This document shows positions 39,411 through 40,225 of a stretch of DNA of 40,225 nt, in pieces. The DNA lies in assembly GCA_025058225.1 (NCBI GenBank), contig JANXEE010000017.1:66084-106308 (forward strand). Direction: 5' to 3'. The stretch is from Candidatus Calditenuaceae archaeon (GTDB taxonomy: Archaea; Thermoproteota; Nitrososphaeria_A; Caldarchaeales; Calditenuaceae). Made by a program: the position numbers and the translations under genes. The notes beneath the pieces were generated by a model. The model did not search any database, was not told the origin of the DNA, and was given only the letters and a program-made list of their open reading frames with translations. Within the stretch, counting starts at the first letter, position 1, and each line of letters begins with the position of its first letter.

Positions 39411-40225
39411 CGGCCGAGGAGGAGGTCCTGGAGCGGATAAAGGTTATCATCTCAGAGAGGAAGGACGAAGTGGGAGAAGTCGTGGAGAAGGACGCGGCGG
39501 TACTCACGGAGGGCCTCTCGGTCTCATATCACGATAGGGTCGCGATCGAGGACATCAGCATCAAGTTCAGGAGGAACGCGATCACCGCGATCATAGGGCC
39601 CTCGGGCTGCGGTAAGTCGACGCTCCTCAGGTCCCTGAACAGGATGAACGACCTGATACTTGGCGCGGTCGTAAGGGGGAAGGTCCTCTTCAACGGGATC
39701 GACATCTACTCAAAGGACGTCGACCCGGTCTACATTAGGTCGCGGATCGGGATGGTCTTCCAGCGGCCAAACCCATTCCCCATGAGCATCTTCGATAACG
39801 TCGCGTTCGGGCTGAGGGTGAACGGGTTCAAGCTCACTAGGGACGAACTTAGGAAAAGGGTCCAAGAGGCGCTCGTGAAGGCAGCGCTCTGGGACGAGGT
39901 GAAGGACAGGCTCGACGCCCATGCCTACTCCCTCTCAGGAGGCCAGCAGCAGAGGCTCTGCATAGCGAGGGCCCTTGCGGTTGAACCTGAGGTCCTGCTC
40001 CTCGACGAGCCGACGGTCTCCCTCGACCCGATATCCACCTCGAAGATCGAGAGGCTGCTGGTCGCCCTCAAGAACGACTACACGATCATCATCGTGACCC
40101 ACAACATGCAGCAGGCCGCCAGGGTCTCGGACTACACCGCGGTTATGATGCCCGACGAGAACCTCATTGGCAGGTTGATCGAGTTCGGGCCGACGAAGGA
40201 GATCTTCACGTCCCCGAAGGACTCG
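39407..40225 (+). CDS. pstB: Phosphate ABC transporter ATPase PstB (cut by window edge)
   Basis: Translated by hand from GTG 39407: 273 codons to the right edge, no stop seen. Walker A is GPSGCGKST (64-72), the Q-loop is [10 protein letters not shown], the ABC signature is [17 protein letters not shown], and Walker B is VLLLDEPT. An extra acidic-basic segment of about 30 residues precedes the usual start, with no ATG to shorten it. After Walker B the protein reads EPTVSLDP where PstB proteins usually read EPTSALDP. It energises phosphate uptake with PstC and PstA. Confidence 0.95.
   Translation, partial: MTAEEEVLERIKVIISERKDEVGEVVEKDAAVLTEGLSVSYHDRVAIEDISIKFRRNAITAIIGPSGCGKSTLLRSLNRMNDLILGAVVRGKVLFNGIDIYSKDVDPVYIRSRIGMVFQRPNPFPMSIFDNVAFGLRVNGFKLTRDELRKRVQEALVKAALWDEVKDRLDAHAYSLSGGQQQRLCIARALAVEPEVLLLDEPTVSLDPISTSKIERLLVALKNDYTIIIVTHNMQQAARVSDYTAVMMPDENLIGRLIEFGPTKEIFTSPKDS

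Overview
The window is chromosomal DNA of an archaeon, most likely a thermophile of the TACK/Thermoproteota side. The markers are archaeal DnaG primase, archaeal S13, S2 and S8, RNA polymerase subunits Rpo10 and Rpo12, an A-type ATPase A subunit, a C-terminally extended Sm protein, short XPF, MptD, a DPSL ferritin and an aKMT-type lysine methyltransferase. Most genes have a TATA element 24-33 bases before the start, little or no leader, and frequent GTG/TTG starts. The sequence is GC-rich. I see no transposase, integrase, CRISPR array or phage gene. I cannot name the genus.

Layout. 1-5556: dnaG (cut by the left edge), a lone rps13, a split MetE-type methionine synthase pair, then rpo10-eno-rps2. 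5578-13754: an A24 prepilin peptidase, a small winged-helix regulator, a SpoIIM-like membrane protein, PGI/PMI, a CinA-type domain protein, a Dph6-type ATP-PPase with a PAC2 protein, an SmAP3-type protein, an orphan 2-oxoacid:ferredoxin oxidoreductase gamma-alpha fusion and Hsp20. 13918-19335: a membrane protein, a Pyr_excise-family protein, a beta-hydroxyacid dehydrogenase, and a TAXI-TRAP operon (binding protein, DUF1850, fused permease). 19495-24885: a GTPBP1-like GTPase, a SAM hydroxide adenosyltransferase (DUF62), a lone atpA, a divergent HhH protein and a lone rps8.

24886-25636 is the only long stretch without protein genes. It holds an intact tRNA-Leu(CAG) and a separate 3' half of a second class II tRNA with no recognisable 5' half nearby. 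25637-33099: a phosphoribosyltransferase, Rpo12, a PduO adenosyltransferase, DUF3786, an RHH/PIN toxin-antitoxin pair, a CDGSH protein, a type IA topoisomerase, XPF, MptD, a DPSL ferritin and aKMT. 33159-35168: two divergent ECF-S-like membrane proteins around a small ArsR-like regulator, with two perfect tandem palindromes before one of them, then an unlisted 48-residue YHS protein. 35234-40225: a PhoU/AbrB regulator divergent from pstS-pstC-pstA-pstB (pstB cut by the right edge).

How the genes work together. Phosphate uptake (pst plus PhoU) and the TAXI-TRAP operon are complete transport units. The ArsR/ECF-S locus looks like a locally regulated micronutrient uptake island whose energising module lies elsewhere. 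TopA, XPF and mptD are consecutive but probably only loosely linked in function. Several genes usually found in large conserved operons (rps13, rps8, rpo12, atpA, the oxidoreductase alpha subunit) stand alone here, so operon structure in this lineage appears dispersed. The best candidates for new biology are the orphan tRNA half (25137-25184), the tandem operators at 34274-34307, and the methionine synthase partner that has lost a zinc ligand.
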